DNA from: Prochlorococcus sp. AG-363-J23
Lineage (GTDB): Bacteria; Cyanobacteriota; Cyanobacteriia; PCC-6307; Cyanobiaceae
Assembly: GCA_003280245.1 (NCBI GenBank)
Contig: QCFN01000004.1
Location: forward strand, 1-64,000
Reading direction: 5' to 3'
DNA: 64,000 bases
Positions 61,810 to 64,000 of the stretch are shown here, in pieces; within the stretch, counting starts at the first letter, position 1, and each line of letters opens with the position of its first letter. Position numbers and translations under genes: made by a program. The notes beneath the pieces are model-generated. The model did not search any database, was not told the origin of the DNA, and was given only the letters and a program-made list of their open reading frames with translations.

Positions 61810-61865
61810 ACCTCCAAGGTTCTTTAATCCTTAGAAAATAACAACAAAATCTAACATGAAAACTA

Positions 61866-63566
<1,701 letters not shown>

Positions 63567-63878
63567 TTAATTCACAACAGCCAAAATGTCCTTCTCGGAC
63601 AGGAGCACGTACTCATCTCCACCTAATTTGATATCGGTGCCGGCGTACTTGCTATACAAAACCTTGTCACCAACACCTACTTCAGGGGTTTGACGAGAAC
63701 CATCGTCGTTGCGCTTACCAGGACCAACCTGAGCAACTTCGCCAACCTGAGGTTTTTCTTTTGCCGTATCAGGCAACAAAATGCCTCCGGCAGTTTTTTC
63801 CTCTGATTCAGAGACTTTTACAAAAACACGATCTCCAAGAGGCTTAACTGTGGAGACGCTGAGAGAAACAGCTGCCAT
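63567..63878 (-). CDS. groS: co-chaperonin GroES
   Basis: [38 protein letters not shown]; start [10 protein letters not shown] at 63878, since the longer ORF start overlaps CIRCE. Confidence 0.97.
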   Translation of the reverse strand: MAAVSLSVSTVKPLGDRVFVKVSESEEKTAGGILLPDTAKEKPQVGEVAQVGPGKRNDDGSRQTPEVGVGDKVLYSKYAGTDIKLGGDEYVLLSEKDILAVVN

Positions 63879-63928
63879 GGGTGAATGCAGGGGCAAGAAC
63901 AGGGCGAAAACGCCGCAATCGACCAGAG

Positions 63929-63955
63929 TTAGCACTCCTGGTCATTGAGTGCCAA
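63929..63955 (-). promoter_or_regulatory. CIRCE element (HrcA binding site) upstream of groSL
   Basis: TTAGCACTC-CTGGTCATT-GAGTGCCAA; 9-bp arms, N9 spacer, one mismatch to TTAGCACTC-N9-GAGTGCTAA. Confidence 0.93.
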
Positions 63956-64000
63956 CCTATTCGCCGTCATGGCAAATCGGCCACTGTCGATCTGTGCGGG

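Overview
This 64 kb window looks like a picocyanobacterial chromosome segment, most likely a low-light type Prochlorococcus. That call is inference from a Pcb antenna gene, a high-light-inducible protein, AT-rich sequence and many tiny ORFs. Core genes recognised: pcb, a zinc uptake cluster (znuA-like, znuC, zur, znuB plus a His/Asp-rich outer-membrane-like protein), glycerate kinase, cytochrome P450, arfB-like, gamma-glutamyltransferase, HupE under a cobalamin riboswitch, fatty acid desaturase, rpoZ, a divergent Hsp70, pyrR, gpmI, secG, and groS-groL behind a CIRCE element. An accessory island runs from about 39.6 to 54.3 kb. It carries a glycosyltransferase-like protein, two radical SAM enzymes, a SAM methyltransferase, an RTX-like repeat protein, a NodU-type carbamoyltransferase and several decayed genes. 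The most interesting compact element is at 9322-9573: a perfect NtcA box (GTA-N8-TAC), then a pseudoknotted leader resembling the glutamine-binding 'Downstream-peptide' riboswitch, then a 33-aa DUF4278-like microprotein and a terminator. Other points of interest are a period-5 glycine repeat protein paired with a His-tailed DUF3721-like lipoprotein near the B12/HupE locus, several ATGA-coupled tiny membrane-protein genes missed by the 60-aa ORF cutoff, and several pseudogenes (OsmC, metallophosphoesterase, formyltransferase, small secreted paralogs). No CRISPR array, transposase or rRNA was seen, and no tRNA was recognised by eye.
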